Positions 47,401 to 57,224 are shown, counted from the stretch's first letter. The stretch: DNA of 64,000 nucleotides from PFJX01 sp040757575 (GCA_040757575.1 JBFLXA010000007.1:99327-163326), one strand, 5' to 3'. A program made the numbers and translations. Notes: generated from the sequence alone by a model not told the origin.

Positions 47401-50400
47401 CCCCAGCGCAGGCGCTGGCTGCGGGGGGCATCGCCCGGCCTCACGGCCGGGCGCGGATTGAAACTGGAAAGCCGCCTTGAAGCCGGCCGCCAGGCCGGGC
47501 ATCGCCCGGCCTCACGGCCGGGCGCGGATTGAAACCTGATACCTGACCCGGTTTCATTCCGCACCCCCGACGCATCGCCCGGCCTCACGGCCGGGCGCGG
47601 ATTGAAACCACCCATACAAGGCAGACGGCCGGGAGAATGCAGGGCATCGCCCGGCCTCACGGCCGGGCGCGGATTGAAACTTGGCATTTCGCCGCGTTGG
47701 TATCCGGCACCCCTACGCATCGCCCGGCCTCACGGCCGGGCGCGGATTGAAACCCGCCTCCGTGCGCCAGGGGCAAAGCGCCCTGGCCGCATCGCCCGGC
47801 CTCACGGCCGGGCGCGGATTGAAACCGTTCGTCCACACATCATCGATGCTCCAGCCGAACGCATCGCCCGGCCTCACGGCCGGGCGCGGATTGAAACCTG
47901 GCCAGCCTGGACCCGGCCGGAACTCAATTCCGGCATCGCCCGGCCTCACGGCCGGGCGCGGATTGAAACATCACCCGTTACCTGGCCCTGGAGGCCCTGG
48001 CCTGGCATCGCCCGGCCTCACGGCCGGGCGCGGATTGAAACATCTTCCCCGTTGACAGGTTGCATATTGCCTCCTGCATCGCCCGGCCTCACGGCCGGGC
48101 GCGGATTGAAACATCAACGCCACCCAGAAGCGCCCGGACGACCCGCTGCATCGCCCGGCCTCACGGCCGGGCGCGGATTGAAACAGCACCTTCAGGGTCT
48201 GCACGGAAAGGTCGTGGGGCATCGCCCGGCCTCACGGCCGGGCGCGGATTGAAACCGCATGGCATCAGGGGATGACATCGCCTATATGTCGCATCGCCCG
48301 GCCTCACGGCCGGGCGCGGATTGAAACATCCAGCGGGGCAAGTATGGACAACGGGGCGTTTGCATCGCCCGGCCTCACGGCCGGGCGCGGATTGAAACCC
48401 GCGCCGCCCGCGCCGCCGCCACGCCCTGTAGCGCATCGCCCGGCCTCACGGCCGGGCGCGGATTGAAACGCGCCTGGTCCGGGTTGTCCCCCAGGAAATA
48501 CCGGCATCGCCCGGCCTCACGGCCGGGCGCGGATTGAAACCCGTTACCCTTGGAGACCTCGAAACCCAGGGCCCCAGGCATCGCCCGGCCTCACGGCCGG
48601 GCGCGGATTGAAACATAGGCATGGATTAACCCTCCACAACCAGAATATCGCATCGCCCGGCCTCACGGCCGGGCGCGGATTGAAACAAGCTCCCGGGCCT
48701 GGTGTCGCCGCAAGGCCCGCGCATCGCCCGGCCTCACGGCCGGGCGCGGATTGAAACGCTTTTGCCGGCTATCGCTTGATGAAACGGCCGGGCATCGCCC
48801 GGCCTCACGGCCGGGCGCGGATTGAAACAGAACCGGGGGGCGGGAAATATCTACGTCAACCTGGCATCGCCCGGCCTCACGGCCGGGCGCGGATTGAAAC
48901 AGCATTGACGACGCGCCCACGGCCGACCCCCGGCCCGGCATCGCCCGGCCTCACGGCCGGGCGCGGATTGAAACGACTCCGCTCTTTGACAAAAACCCGT
49001 AGTACTTCGCATCGCCCGGCCTCACGGCCGGGCGCGGATTGAAACGGGACGATGGCGTCTGTCCTGTACTCCAGGCCCTGGCATCGCCCGGCCTCACGGC
49101 CGGGCGCGGATTGAAACCTTCTGGCGTTGCCGTTTCTTCTCGCGGGCCTTGGCATCGCCCGGCCTCACGGCCGGGCGCGGATTGAAACGTTTTCCACTCG
49201 CGCCCCTTGTTACCCCATCGCGGCATCGCCCGGCCTCACGGCCGGGCGCGGATTGAAACCCCTGCGGAGGTCGCAACCCGGCTAGGGATCGGGGCATCGC
49301 CCGGCCTCACGGCCGGGCGCGGATTGAAACCGTGTTTGCGGGTGGTCTCCAGCATGAATGCATCGCATCGCCCGGCCTCACGGCCGGGCGCGGATTGAAA
49401 CAGCGTGGCCTGAAGCTGCTGCACGTCCACCCCGGCGCATCGCCCGGCCTCACGGCCGGGCGCGGATTGAAACGTCCAGGCGTCCGCTGGCATCGTCAAG
49501 GCTCTTCAGCATCGCCCGGCCTCACGGCCGGGCGCGGATTGAAACAACCTAGCCACGGCACTGAAAGCGGTTGCCGGCGGCATCGCCCGGCCTCACGGCC
49601 GGGCGCGGATTGAAACCCCGCTGGTGGATTGACAACGAATCGTGTTGCACGCATCGCCCGGCCTCACGGCCGGGCGCGGATTGAAACTCGTGGCCTTCCT
49701 GGGGGCGCTGTGGCTTATCTTGCATCGCCCGGCCTCACGGCCGGGCGCGGATTGAAACACCTGGCCCTGACGGCCCAGGCGCCACCCTGTCGGGGCATCG
49801 CCCGGCCTCACGGCCGGGCGCGGATTGAAACTCTTTGTGGGCAGCGCGGTACCAACGGCGACGAGCGCATCGCCCGGCCTCACGGCCGGGCGCGGATTGA
49901 AACATCAAAAAACCCACGCTCGACAATAGATAGGCATAGCATCGCCCGGCCTCACGGCCGGGCGCGGATTGAAACTGGATGGGGTAGGCCAGCCACTTGA
50001 GCACCCATTGCATCGCCCGGCCTCACGGCCGGGCGCGGATTGAAACCAAAAGCGCGACCCGGACAAGCTGGTGGGCATTGCGCATCGCCCGGCCTCACGG
50101 CCGGGCGCGGATTGAAACTGAGCAGTGCCGAAGCAGATGTTATAGGCGTGCTGGCATCGCCCGGCCTCACGGCCGGGCGCGGATTGAAACTCTGACCCTG
50201 GCTCATGCCCCCAGGACAAGACCGGCATCGCCCGGCCTCACGGCCGGGCGCGGATTGAAACCATTACCTCGTCTGATTACCCTGCCATTGCCTGCGCATC
50301 GCCCGGCCTCACGGCCGGGCGCGGATTGAAACTGGAGATAGACAGCACCGGAAACCTTACCGCCACGCATCGCCCGGCCTCACGGCCGGGCGCGGATTGA

Positions 50401-51050
50401 AACAGCGTGGTGCATCCGGCGTCGGCGTAGTTGTTGAGCATCGCCCGGCCTCACGGCCGGGCGCGGATTGAAACACCACCGCCGCCAACATTCCAGGCCT
50501 GGCCATTGGGCATCGCCCGGCCTCACGGCCGGGCGCGGATTGAAACAGCCAAACATCAGCCAGGCGGGCGGCTTCCTGGCGCATCGCCCGGCCTCACGGC
50601 CGGGCGCGGATTGAAACGCCTTCACAGATGGCCACAGCAACGTCCGTGCGGGCATCGCCCGGCCTCACGGCCGGGCGCGGATTGAAACGTCCATCTTCAT
50701 CGGTAGCCTCCCGGCTATGCAAGCATCGCCCGGCCTCACGGCCGGGCGCGGATTGAAACTCTTTTGCCGGCGAACCCCGCCACGTAGGGCTGGCCGCGCA
50801 TCGCCCGGCCTCACGGCCGGGCGCGGATTGAAACTCCTGCGGAGGTTGCCACTCGGCTGGGGATCGGGTGCATCGCCCGGCCTCACGGCCGGGCGCGGAT
50901 TGAAACACGACTGACAAGGATGGCAAGCCCCGTCCCTACCCGCATCGCCCGGCCTCACGGCCGGGCGCGGATTGAAACTCTCCGCATCGCTCCCCGCGAG
51001 ATCGTCCCCCAGGGCATCGCCCGGCCTCACGGCCGGGCGCGGATCAAGCC
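44430..51050 (+). CRISPR. Type I-C CRISPR array, 92 visible repeats
   Basis: The 37-nt repeat begins GCATCGCCCGGCC and ends GCGGATTGAAAC; CGCCCGGCC and GGCCGGGCG form a 9-bp stem around TCAC. I count 92 copies by eye: one before the N gap (44430-44466) and 91 after it (first at 44567). This gives 90 complete spacers of about 33-38 nt, mostly 34-35. Copies 1-91 look identical. The last (51014-51050) keeps the stem, but its final bases are changed from TTGAAAC to CAAGCCC, marking the old end. Spacers at 49260-49293 and 50835-50869 are related. The true spacer number is higher because the gap hides an unknown part next to the leader. Confidence 0.98.
44467..44566. other. Assembly gap (100 N) in the array
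   Basis: Exactly 100 N follow the first repeat. A round 100 usually marks a scaffold gap of unknown size. It hides the spacers next to the leader, which are the most recently acquired ones. Confidence 0.95.
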
Positions 51051-51053
51051 CCC

Positions 51054-52235
51054 CTATTCCAGAAATAACTGCAGCAAGTCGTTCAGAAACCGCCTCCCCT
51101 GGGGGGCGGGCGCCAGCCTGTGCAAATCCCTGTGTATCAGCCCCATGGCCTGGGCCTGTTCTAGGCCCGGGGCCAGGGCGCTAGGGGCCAGGCCGGTGCG
51201 GGCGGTGAAGAGATCCAGTTCAAAGCCTTCGTTGAGGCGCAGGGCGTTCATCATGAATTCGAATACCCGGTCGGCCCGGTCCAGGCTTCGGGTTTCGGCC
51301 AGGGGCGTCTGGCCCTGTTCCAGGGCTTCCATGTAGGCCCGGGGGTGCTTGGTCCGGGACTGGCGCTCCACGCGGTCATGGAAGCTGAGTTTGCCGTGGG
51401 CGCCGGCGCCGATGCCCAGGTAGTCGCCGAAGGTCCAGTAGTTGAGGTTGTGGCGGCATTGCTGGCCAGGCCGGGCGAAGGCGGAGGTTTCGTAGTGGCC
51501 GTAGCCGGCGGCAGCCAGGGTTTCCTCCACCTGGGCCTGCATGTCGGCGGCCAGGTCGTCGTCCGGCAGTGGGGGCGGGGCAGCGGCGAAGGGGGTGTTG
51601 GGTTCCAGGGTGAGGTGGTAGGCGCTGATGTGGCCCGGGCCCAGGGCGAGGGCACTTTCCAGGTCCGCCTGGAGCTGGTCCGGGGACTGGCCCGGCAGGG
51701 CGTACATCAGGTCCAGGTTGACCCGTTCGAATTCGGCTACGGCGAGTTCTGCCGCCGCCCGGGCTTCCCGGTCGTCATGGATGCGGCCCAGGGCCTTGAG
51801 GTGGTCCCGATTGAAGCTTTGTATGCCCAGGGAGAGTCGGTTGATGCCTGCGGCCCGGTAGGCCCGGAACCGGGCTGCCTCGAAGGTGCCCGGGTTGGCT
51901 TCCAGGGTGATCTCCGCCAGCGGGGAGACCTTGAGCAGGGTACGGATCTGGGTCAGCAGCCGGTCCAGGCCTTCGGCGGTGAACAGGCTGGGGGTGCCGC
52001 CACCGAAGAAGATGCTGCTGACTTCCCGGCCCCAGACCTGGGGGACGGATTGCTCCAGGTCCCGGACCAGGGCGTCGATGTAGCGGGCTTCGGGGATGCC
52101 TTCTTCCCGCACGCCGTGGGAGTTGAAGTCGCAATAGGGGCATTTCTTCACGCACCAGGGAATGTGCACGTAAAGCCCCAGGGGGGGCGGCGCCTCCAGC
52201 CGGCCGTCCAGCAGGGCCGGCGTCGCGATCTGCAT
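51054..52235 (-). CDS. hemW: Radical SAM haem chaperone HemW
   Basis: HemW is a radical SAM protein related to oxygen-independent coproporphyrinogen oxidase that binds and passes on haem. The 393-aa product has LGLYVHIPWCVKKCPYCDFN with the Cys-x3-Cys-x2-Cys cluster motif, SSIFFGGGTPSLF, and the HemN C-terminal domain. It is the last gene of the kinase-PP2C-rph-rdgB-hemW operon. Its stop codon is only 3 bases from the end of the CRISPR array, which is transcribed toward it. The C-terminus appears complete. Confidence 0.94.
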   Translation of the reverse strand: MQIATPALLDGRLEAPPPLGLYVHIPWCVKKCPYCDFNSHGVREEGIPEARYIDALVRDLEQSVPQVWGREVSSIFFGGGTPSLFTAEGLDRLLTQIRTLLKVSPLAEITLEANPGTFEAARFRAYRAAGINRLSLGIQSFNRDHLKALGRIHDDREARAAAELAVAEFERVNLDLMYALPGQSPDQLQADLESALALGPGHISAYHLTLEPNTPFAAAPPPLPDDDLAADMQAQVEETLAAAGYGHYETSAFARPGQQCRHNLNYWTFGDYLGIGAGAHGKLSFHDRVERQSRTKHPRAYMEALEQGQTPLAETRSLDRADRVFEFMMNALRLNEGFELDLFTARTGLAPSALAPGLEQAQAMGLIHRDLHRLAPAPQGRRFLNDLLQLFLE

Positions 52236-52242
52236 GGGCGAA

Positions 52243-52836
52243 TCAGGCCCCCAGGGCCTTGAGTTTGGCGGCCAGTTCCCTCAGGGCCTGGCCCCGGTGG
52301 CTGAGACCGTTCTTGGTGTCCATGTCCAGCTCGGCGCCGGTCTTGCCGAATTCCGGTACCAGGAAGTAGGGGTCGTAGCCGAAGCCGCCGTCGCCTCGGG
52401 GGGTGTCGATGATCTCGCCGTGCCAGCGGCCTTCACCGATCAGGGGCTGGGGGTCGTCGGCGTAGCGCACGTAGACGATGACGCAGTAGTAATGGGCCTT
52501 GCGGTTGGCCTGGCCTTGCAGGGCCTCGATGAGCTTCTGGTTGTTGCGCTCGTCGCTTTTGGGTTCGCCGGCGTAGCGGGCGGAATAGACCCCCGGGGCG
52601 CCGTTGAGGGCGTCCACGCAGATGCCAGAGTCGTCCGCCAGTGCGGGCAGGCCGGTGTGGGCGGAGGCGTGACGGGCCTTGGCGATGCAGTTTTCGATAA
52701 AGGTGACGTGGGGCTCCGGACATTCCGGTACGCCGAAGTTGCCCTGGGGTTGGGCTTCCAGGCCCAGGGGTTCCAGGATGCGGGCAATTTCCCGCAGCTT
52801 GCCGGCGTTGTTGGAGGCGATGACGACTTTTTTCAT
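52243..52836 (-). CDS. rdgB: XTP/dITP diphosphatase (RdgB/HAM1 family)
   Basis: This enzyme removes non-canonical purine nucleotides such as dITP and XTP. The 197-aa product has VIASNNAGKLREIARIL at the N-terminus, FIENCIAKARHAS, ADDSGICVDALNGAPGVYSA and GFGYDPYFLVPE, all family hallmarks. It is 9 bases after rph and 7 bases before hemW in a minus-strand operon. Confidence 0.96.
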   Translation of the reverse strand: MKKVVIASNNAGKLREIARILEPLGLEAQPQGNFGVPECPEPHVTFIENCIAKARHASAHTGLPALADDSGICVDALNGAPGVYSARYAGEPKSDERNNQKLIEALQGQANRKAHYYCVIVYVRYADDPQPLIGEGRWHGEIIDTPRGDGGFGYDPYFLVPEFGKTGAELDMDTKNGLSHRGQALRELAAKLKALGA

Positions 52837-52845
52837 GGGGGCACC

Positions 52846-53586
52846 CTATTCCGCCAGAACGGCCCGCTGGGCGGCCATGAGTTCGCCGATGCCCTTTTGC
52901 GCCAGGTCTAGCAGCTGGTTGAGTTCGGCCCGGGTGAAGGCCGCGCCTTCCGCCGTGCCCTGCACTTCGATGAGTCCGTCTGGATTGCCGTCGTGGCCCA
53001 GCATGACCACGTTCATGTCCGTGTCGCAGGCCACGTCTTCGGCATAGTCCAGGTCCAGTACCGGGGTGCCGTTCCACACGCCCACGGAGACGGCGGCCGC
53101 CTGGGCGCCCATGACGTTGGCGGGCAGCTTGCCTTCCTTGACCAGCCATTCCAGGGCATCGTGCACCGCCACCCAGGCACCGGTGATGCTGGCGGTTCGT
53201 GTGCCGCCATCGGCCTGGAGCACGTCGCAATCTACGTGGATGGTGCGTTCGCCCAGCTTTCCCAGATCCACCGCAGCCCGTAATGATCGGCCGATGAGCC
53301 GCTGGATTTCCTGGGTGCGACCGGACTGCTTGCCCTTGGCGGCTTCCCGGTCGCCCCGGGTGTGGGTGGCCCGGGGCAGCATGCCGTATTCGGCGGTGAG
53401 CCAGCCGGCGCCGCTGCCCTTGACGTGGAAGGGCACCTTTTCCAGCACGCTGGCGGTGCACAGCACCTTGGTGTCACCGCAGGCCACCAGCACGCTGCCT
53501 TCGGCGTGCTTGGTGTAGCGGCGGGTGATGGAGACGGGGCGCAGTTGGTCAGCCGCGCGTCCCGAGGGGCGTTGCAGATCGGTCAT
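52846..53586 (-). CDS. rph: Ribonuclease PH
   Basis: RNase PH is a phosphate-dependent 3'-5' exonuclease that trims tRNA 3' ends. The 246-aa product shows RPVSITRRYTKHAEGSVLV, GWLTAEYGMLPRATHTR and EIQRLIGRSLRAAVDL with the phosphate-binding Arg residues, plus VDCDVLQADGGTRTASITGA. Length is normal and uninterrupted. The rph-rdgB-hemW order is typical of Betaproteobacteria. Confidence 0.96.
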   Translation of the reverse strand: MTDLQRPSGRAADQLRPVSITRRYTKHAEGSVLVACGDTKVLCTASVLEKVPFHVKGSGAGWLTAEYGMLPRATHTRGDREAAKGKQSGRTQEIQRLIGRSLRAAVDLGKLGERTIHVDCDVLQADGGTRTASITGAWVAVHDALEWLVKEGKLPANVMGAQAAAVSVGVWNGTPVLDLDYAEDVACDTDMNVVMLGHDGNPDGLIEVQGTAEGAAFTRAELNQLLDLAQKGIGELMAAQRAVLAE

Positions 53587-53595
53587 CGTAAGCCT

Positions 53596-54504
53596 TCAGA
53601 GGTTTTTGCCGTATTTCGCGATGGCGGCCTGGATCTCGGCCATGGCCTGGTCCAGCTCCATGTCCTTCACTTCCGGCGCGCCTTTCAGGCTCAGCTTGTT
53701 GAGCTGGGTGGTAAAGCCATCCAGACTGAGGTCGTTTTCCTGGATCAGTTCTTCCGCCTGGAAGTGCTCTTCGCCGTAGCGCATGGCCACCACAGACAGG
53801 TTATCGCAGTCCGCTCCGCCGCGGAATTCCGCGTGGTCCATCATGTTCTTGACAGCCTTCTCCAGGGGATAGGCCCGCAGGGTGGAGAACATCTCTTCGC
53901 TGGACAGTTCCGGCCAGACGCCATCGGTGCACAGCAGCAGGGTGTCTCCCGGGTGCAGCCTGGTGACGGGACTGAGTTCGATATCCGGCAGGGCGAAGCC
54001 GCCGACGGAGTTGTAGAGCTTGTTGCGGTCCGGGTGGATGCGCATGTCCTCTTCCTTGATGACGCCATCGTCCACCAGTTGCTGCACGGCGGAATGGTCC
54101 CGGGTGCGGGTGAGGAAGCCATGCCGGTTGAAGTGATATAGCCTGGAATCGCCCACGTGGGCCCAGCAGGCCATGCCTTTCTGTACCACGCAGACGACGG
54201 AGGTGGTGCGAGGCGGCTCCGGCAGACGCTTGCGCATGGCGTATTCGTTCACCGCGTCGTGGGCTGCATAGACCGAATCCAGCAGGAAAGTGGGCAGGTC
54301 GCCCAGGCTGGGATTCGCGCGGGCCTTGAACAGGCCGATGATGACCTGGGTAGTGAGCTGGGCCGCCACTTCGCCCCGCACGTGCCCGCCCATACCATCG
54401 CACAGCACCATCACCAGTGCATCCGAAGTATAGGCATAGGCTACCCGATCCTCGTTGTAGGTGCGGCCGCCCTTGCGGCTGGCCTGGTAGACAACGTATT
54501 TCAT
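53596..54504 (-). CDS. PP2C-family serine/threonine protein phosphatase
   Basis: The 302-aa protein has the metal-binding PP2C motifs: SRKGGRTYNEDRVAYAY, VLCDGMGGHVRGEVAA, WAHVGDSRLYHF, LLCTDGVWPELS and GADCDNLSVVAMRYG. It should reverse the action of the serine/threonine kinase encoded 10 bases upstream in the same operon. The pair lies between yicC and rph, a common betaproteobacterial arrangement. The natural substrates are unknown. Confidence 0.93.
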   Translation of the reverse strand: MKYVVYQASRKGGRTYNEDRVAYAYTSDALVMVLCDGMGGHVRGEVAAQLTTQVIIGLFKARANPSLGDLPTFLLDSVYAAHDAVNEYAMRKRLPEPPRTTSVVCVVQKGMACWAHVGDSRLYHFNRHGFLTRTRDHSAVQQLVDDGVIKEEDMRIHPDRNKLYNSVGGFALPDIELSPVTRLHPGDTLLLCTDGVWPELSSEEMFSTLRAYPLEKAVKNMMDHAEFRGGADCDNLSVVAMRYGEEHFQAEELIQENDLSLDGFTTQLNKLSLKGAPEVKDMELDQAMAEIQAAIAKYGKNL

Positions 54505-54514
54505 AGGCGAGGGC

Positions 54515-55456
54515 TCACAGTTCCCGGGTCAGCCGCTCACGCAGCTGGGCGAAGAAGGAGGGTTTGTGGGTGCGGGATGCATCCGCCATGGCGGCCAGAC
54601 GCTTTTGCACGCTGTAGACGCTTTGCGGCCGGTCTGTATAGGTCAGGTGCAGCATGTCGTCCACCAGAGCCAGCAGGGGTTTGGAATACAGGCCCGCATG
54701 AGTCTTGCCCAGAGACAACAGGGCGTCCTTCTCGGCTCGCTGGTCAGCGGGGGGCGGCGGCCCCTTGGCGATGCAGGCATACATGCTGGCACCAATGCTG
54801 TAGATGTCCGTCCAGGGGCCGATGGGATCCCGCTGGTTATATTGTTCAGGGGCGGCAAAACCCGGCGTGTACATGGCGGAGGCCATGTGCATGTCGTGGC
54901 TCAGGGCCTGGCGGGCGGCGCCGAAGTCGATCAGCACCGGCGAACCGTCGGAGCGGATGTAGATGTTTGAGGGCTTGATATCCAGATGCAGCAGCTTGTG
55001 GGAATGCACCTCACGCAAACCGTTCAGCAGCTGGATGAACACGGCCCGGATGAAGGTTTCCCGCATGGGCTCCTTGAGCTTGGTGATATGGCGTTGCAGG
55101 GTCTTGCCCCGCTCGTACTTCATCACCATGTAGACCGTTTCGTTGGCGCGGAAGAAATTGGTCACGCTCACCACGTTGGGATGCCGCAGGCTGGCCAGGG
55201 CACGGCCTTCGTCGAAGAAACACTTCATCCCGTAGCGGAAGGAGTTCTGGAACTCCGCAGAAATGGGCACCACGCAACCGGTCTCATCTCGGGTAACCAC
55301 ACCACCGGGCAGGTATTCCTTGATGGCCACCGGTACCCCGTCCATGTCGTAGGCCAGATACACCAGCGAAAACCCGCCCCCACCGATACGCTGGTCGATC
55401 ACGTACTCGCCCAGGTGGAACCCTCGGGGTAGGGGTGAAGTGGTTTGGACTGCCAT
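54515..55456 (-). CDS. Serine/threonine protein kinase
   Basis: The 313-aa kinase has a Gly-rich loop (IDQRIGGGGFSLVYLAYD), the ATP-binding Lys (VAIKEYLP), the catalytic loop LLHLDIKPSNIYI and the metal-binding DFG (LIDFGAARQ). The usual HRD Arg is Leu (HLD), so it is a non-RD kinase not expected to need activation-loop phosphorylation in the usual way. No membrane segment or sensor domain is seen. ATG 55456 is chosen; the frame extends upstream toward yicC without protein character. It starts the operon with the PP2C phosphatase. Confidence 0.92.
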   Translation of the reverse strand: MAVQTTSPLPRGFHLGEYVIDQRIGGGGFSLVYLAYDMDGVPVAIKEYLPGGVVTRDETGCVVPISAEFQNSFRYGMKCFFDEGRALASLRHPNVVSVTNFFRANETVYMVMKYERGKTLQRHITKLKEPMRETFIRAVFIQLLNGLREVHSHKLLHLDIKPSNIYIRSDGSPVLIDFGAARQALSHDMHMASAMYTPGFAAPEQYNQRDPIGPWTDIYSIGASMYACIAKGPPPPADQRAEKDALLSLGKTHAGLYSKPLLALVDDMLHLTYTDRPQSVYSVQKRLAAMADASRTHKPSFFAQLRERLTREL

Positions 55457-55543
55457 GGTGGCGGGAAGTATTGTCAGGGGTTGCTGGTAAGATGGGACGG
55501 CAAAAGCACAGCCACGGTGCGTAAGTCTAATTTCATTGATTAC

Positions 55544-56440
55544 ATGTCCGCTACAAAGAAAACACCTTCTACCCCCCTGCAAAGCATGACCGGCTACGCT
55601 GTGGAGACCCGGGACGTGCCTGCAGCCCAGTTGATACTGGAACTGCGGGCCGTGAACTCCCGTTTTCTGGATCTGAGCTTCCGCATGGGGGACGATATCC
55701 GTTCCCTGGAACCCCTGCTCCGGGAGCGCATCGGACAGGCTGTGCAACGCGGCAAACTGGAATGCCGTATCAACCTGGCCCCGAAACAGGACACTTCCCA
55801 GGGCGGCATGCTCAACCCGGCCTTACTTGAACAGGTCGAGCGGCTGGCCAGGGTTGCCCTGGCCCATTTCCCAGATGCGCGCCCCCTATCCGTGGCGGAG
55901 ATTTTGCGCTGGCCCGGCATGCTGGGAGACACCGGCATGGATGTGGAAACCCTGCAAAAAGCGGCCCTGGATGCCCTCGATTCTGCCCTGGCCCAATTCC
56001 GCGAAAGCCGCGCACGGGAAGGCGCCAAAATCAAAGCCATGCTGCAGGAGCGGGTCGAAGCCATGCGTAGCCACGTGGCAATACTGCGGCCCCGCACTCC
56101 GGAAATCGTCGCCGCCTACCGGGAAAAATTGGCCAAACGCCTGGAAGAATTGCTGCCCTCCCCCGACCCGGACCGCATACACCAAGAGGTGGCACTGTTC
56201 GCCCAGAAGATAGACGTGGACGAGGAACTGGACCGGCTGCTCACCCACTTGACTGAAGTGGAACGGGTCCTGACGGCTGGCGGCAGCGTGGGCAAGCGGC
56301 TGGATTTCCTGATGCAGGAACTGAACCGGGAAGCCAACACCCTGGGCTCGAAATCCGTCTCCCTGGAATTCACCCAGAGTGCGGTGGAACTCAAGGTACT
56401 CATCGAGCAAATGCGCGAACAAATCCAGAATCTGGAGTAA
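55544..56440 (+). CDS. yicC: YicC family endoribonuclease
   Basis: The 298-aa product begins MSATKKTPSTPLQSMTGYA and contains LELRAVNSRFLDLSFRM and a C-terminal DUF1732 region (GKRLDFLMQELNREANTLGSK). YicC proteins have been shown to act as RNases in E. coli. ATG 55544 is chosen by family start. It is divergent from the kinase operon (87-base gap) and would normally be followed by gmk; here a minus-strand glycosyltransferase gene lies between them. Confidence 0.93.
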   Translation: MSATKKTPSTPLQSMTGYAVETRDVPAAQLILELRAVNSRFLDLSFRMGDDIRSLEPLLRERIGQAVQRGKLECRINLAPKQDTSQGGMLNPALLEQVERLARVALAHFPDARPLSVAEILRWPGMLGDTGMDVETLQKAALDALDSALAQFRESRAREGAKIKAMLQERVEAMRSHVAILRPRTPEIVAAYREKLAKRLEELLPSPDPDRIHQEVALFAQKIDVDEELDRLLTHLTEVERVLTAGGSVGKRLDFLMQELNREANTLGSKSVSLEFTQSAVELKVLIEQMREQIQNLE

Positions 56441-56455
56441 GTGTTCATCAGGCTC

Positions 56456-57193
56456 TTATCTTTTGAGACATGCACGAGCTCGTTTGAAGATAATCCCCAT
56501 TTTCTTTCTATAAGAGCACGCTCGCTCAACATCTTTCTTTATCATCACGGGCAACTCTTTACGAAAAACAGGGTCGCCATTCCGACTAAGCCCCATACCA
56601 TCATTGAACACAGCAATCACTCTGTCTACCCAAAGCGATTTTAAATCCGGGTACTTGAAACAACGTATATTCATATCCCAGTCAGCCCAGATCGGGTAGC
56701 GTAGATTGTACCCCCCAAGTCGCTCGAAAACCTCCCTCCTGTAAAATATGGACTGATGACAAATATTTCCCTGGAATAGTAATTTATCTAAAGCCCAAGG
56801 CCCCGCATGTCGTTTTCCAGTGGTTTTTTTTACAACATCTCCATACACAAAATCCAGCGAACCACCATTGAAATAATTTTCCAAATCTCCGAAGACCTTC
56901 GAATCAAACAATACGTCGTCTGCGCCTATAAAATATAACCAGGCCCCACTTGATTTCGAAATTCCCTTATTCATGGCATCGTAGACCCCCTCATCTTTTG
57001 CGGACAAAACATGCACACCCGCCCCTATCCGACCTTCATAACCTCTTGCAAGCGCAACTGTATCGTCGGTAGACCCACCATCCATCAGCCATACATCAAA
57101 GTTCCTGAATGACTGCGACTCCAATGATTGCAAACACTTATCGATGTGTTTTTCAGCATTGAAGGTAGGAACAATCACAGATATTAGTGGCAT
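56456..57193 (-). CDS. Family 2 glycosyltransferase, AT-rich insertion between yicC and gmk
   Basis: The 245-aa protein has the GT-A fold motifs of family 2: PLISVIVPTFNAEKHIDKCL, VWLMDGGSTDDTVAL, DEGVYDAMNKGISKSSGAWL, and a DxD-like GADDVLF; the C-terminal half holds WADWDMNIRCF. It transfers a sugar from a nucleotide donor, probably to a surface polysaccharide; donor and acceptor are unknown. Base composition is visibly more A/T-rich than the neighbours, and it runs against them, which suggests acquisition by transfer. No other polysaccharide genes are near. Confidence 0.9.
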   Translation of the reverse strand: MPLISVIVPTFNAEKHIDKCLQSLESQSFRNFDVWLMDGGSTDDTVALARGYEGRIGAGVHVLSAKDEGVYDAMNKGISKSSGAWLYFIGADDVLFDSKVFGDLENYFNGGSLDFVYGDVVKKTTGKRHAGPWALDKLLFQGNICHQSIFYRREVFERLGGYNLRYPIWADWDMNIRCFKYPDLKSLWVDRVIAVFNDGMGLSRNGDPVFRKELPVMIKKDVERACSYRKKMGIIFKRARACLKR

Positions 57194-57224
57194 GATTCAC
57201 CCTGATCTTTTTTCTGCTCAACAA

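Noticed and set aside
44604..51013. Self-targeting spacers against genes in this window
   Set aside because: I compared several spacers by eye with the coding regions here and saw no match; a full search was not possible.
44345..51030. Many open frames of 60-280 aa across the array, with repeating ARPHGRARIET or FNPRPAVRPGDA
   Set aside because: They are translations of the CRISPR repeats on both strands; length comes only from the lack of stop codons in the repeat.
51014..51056. hemW truncated by the CRISPR array
   Set aside because: The protein is 393 aa with a normal C-terminal end, and the stop codon lies outside the repeat.
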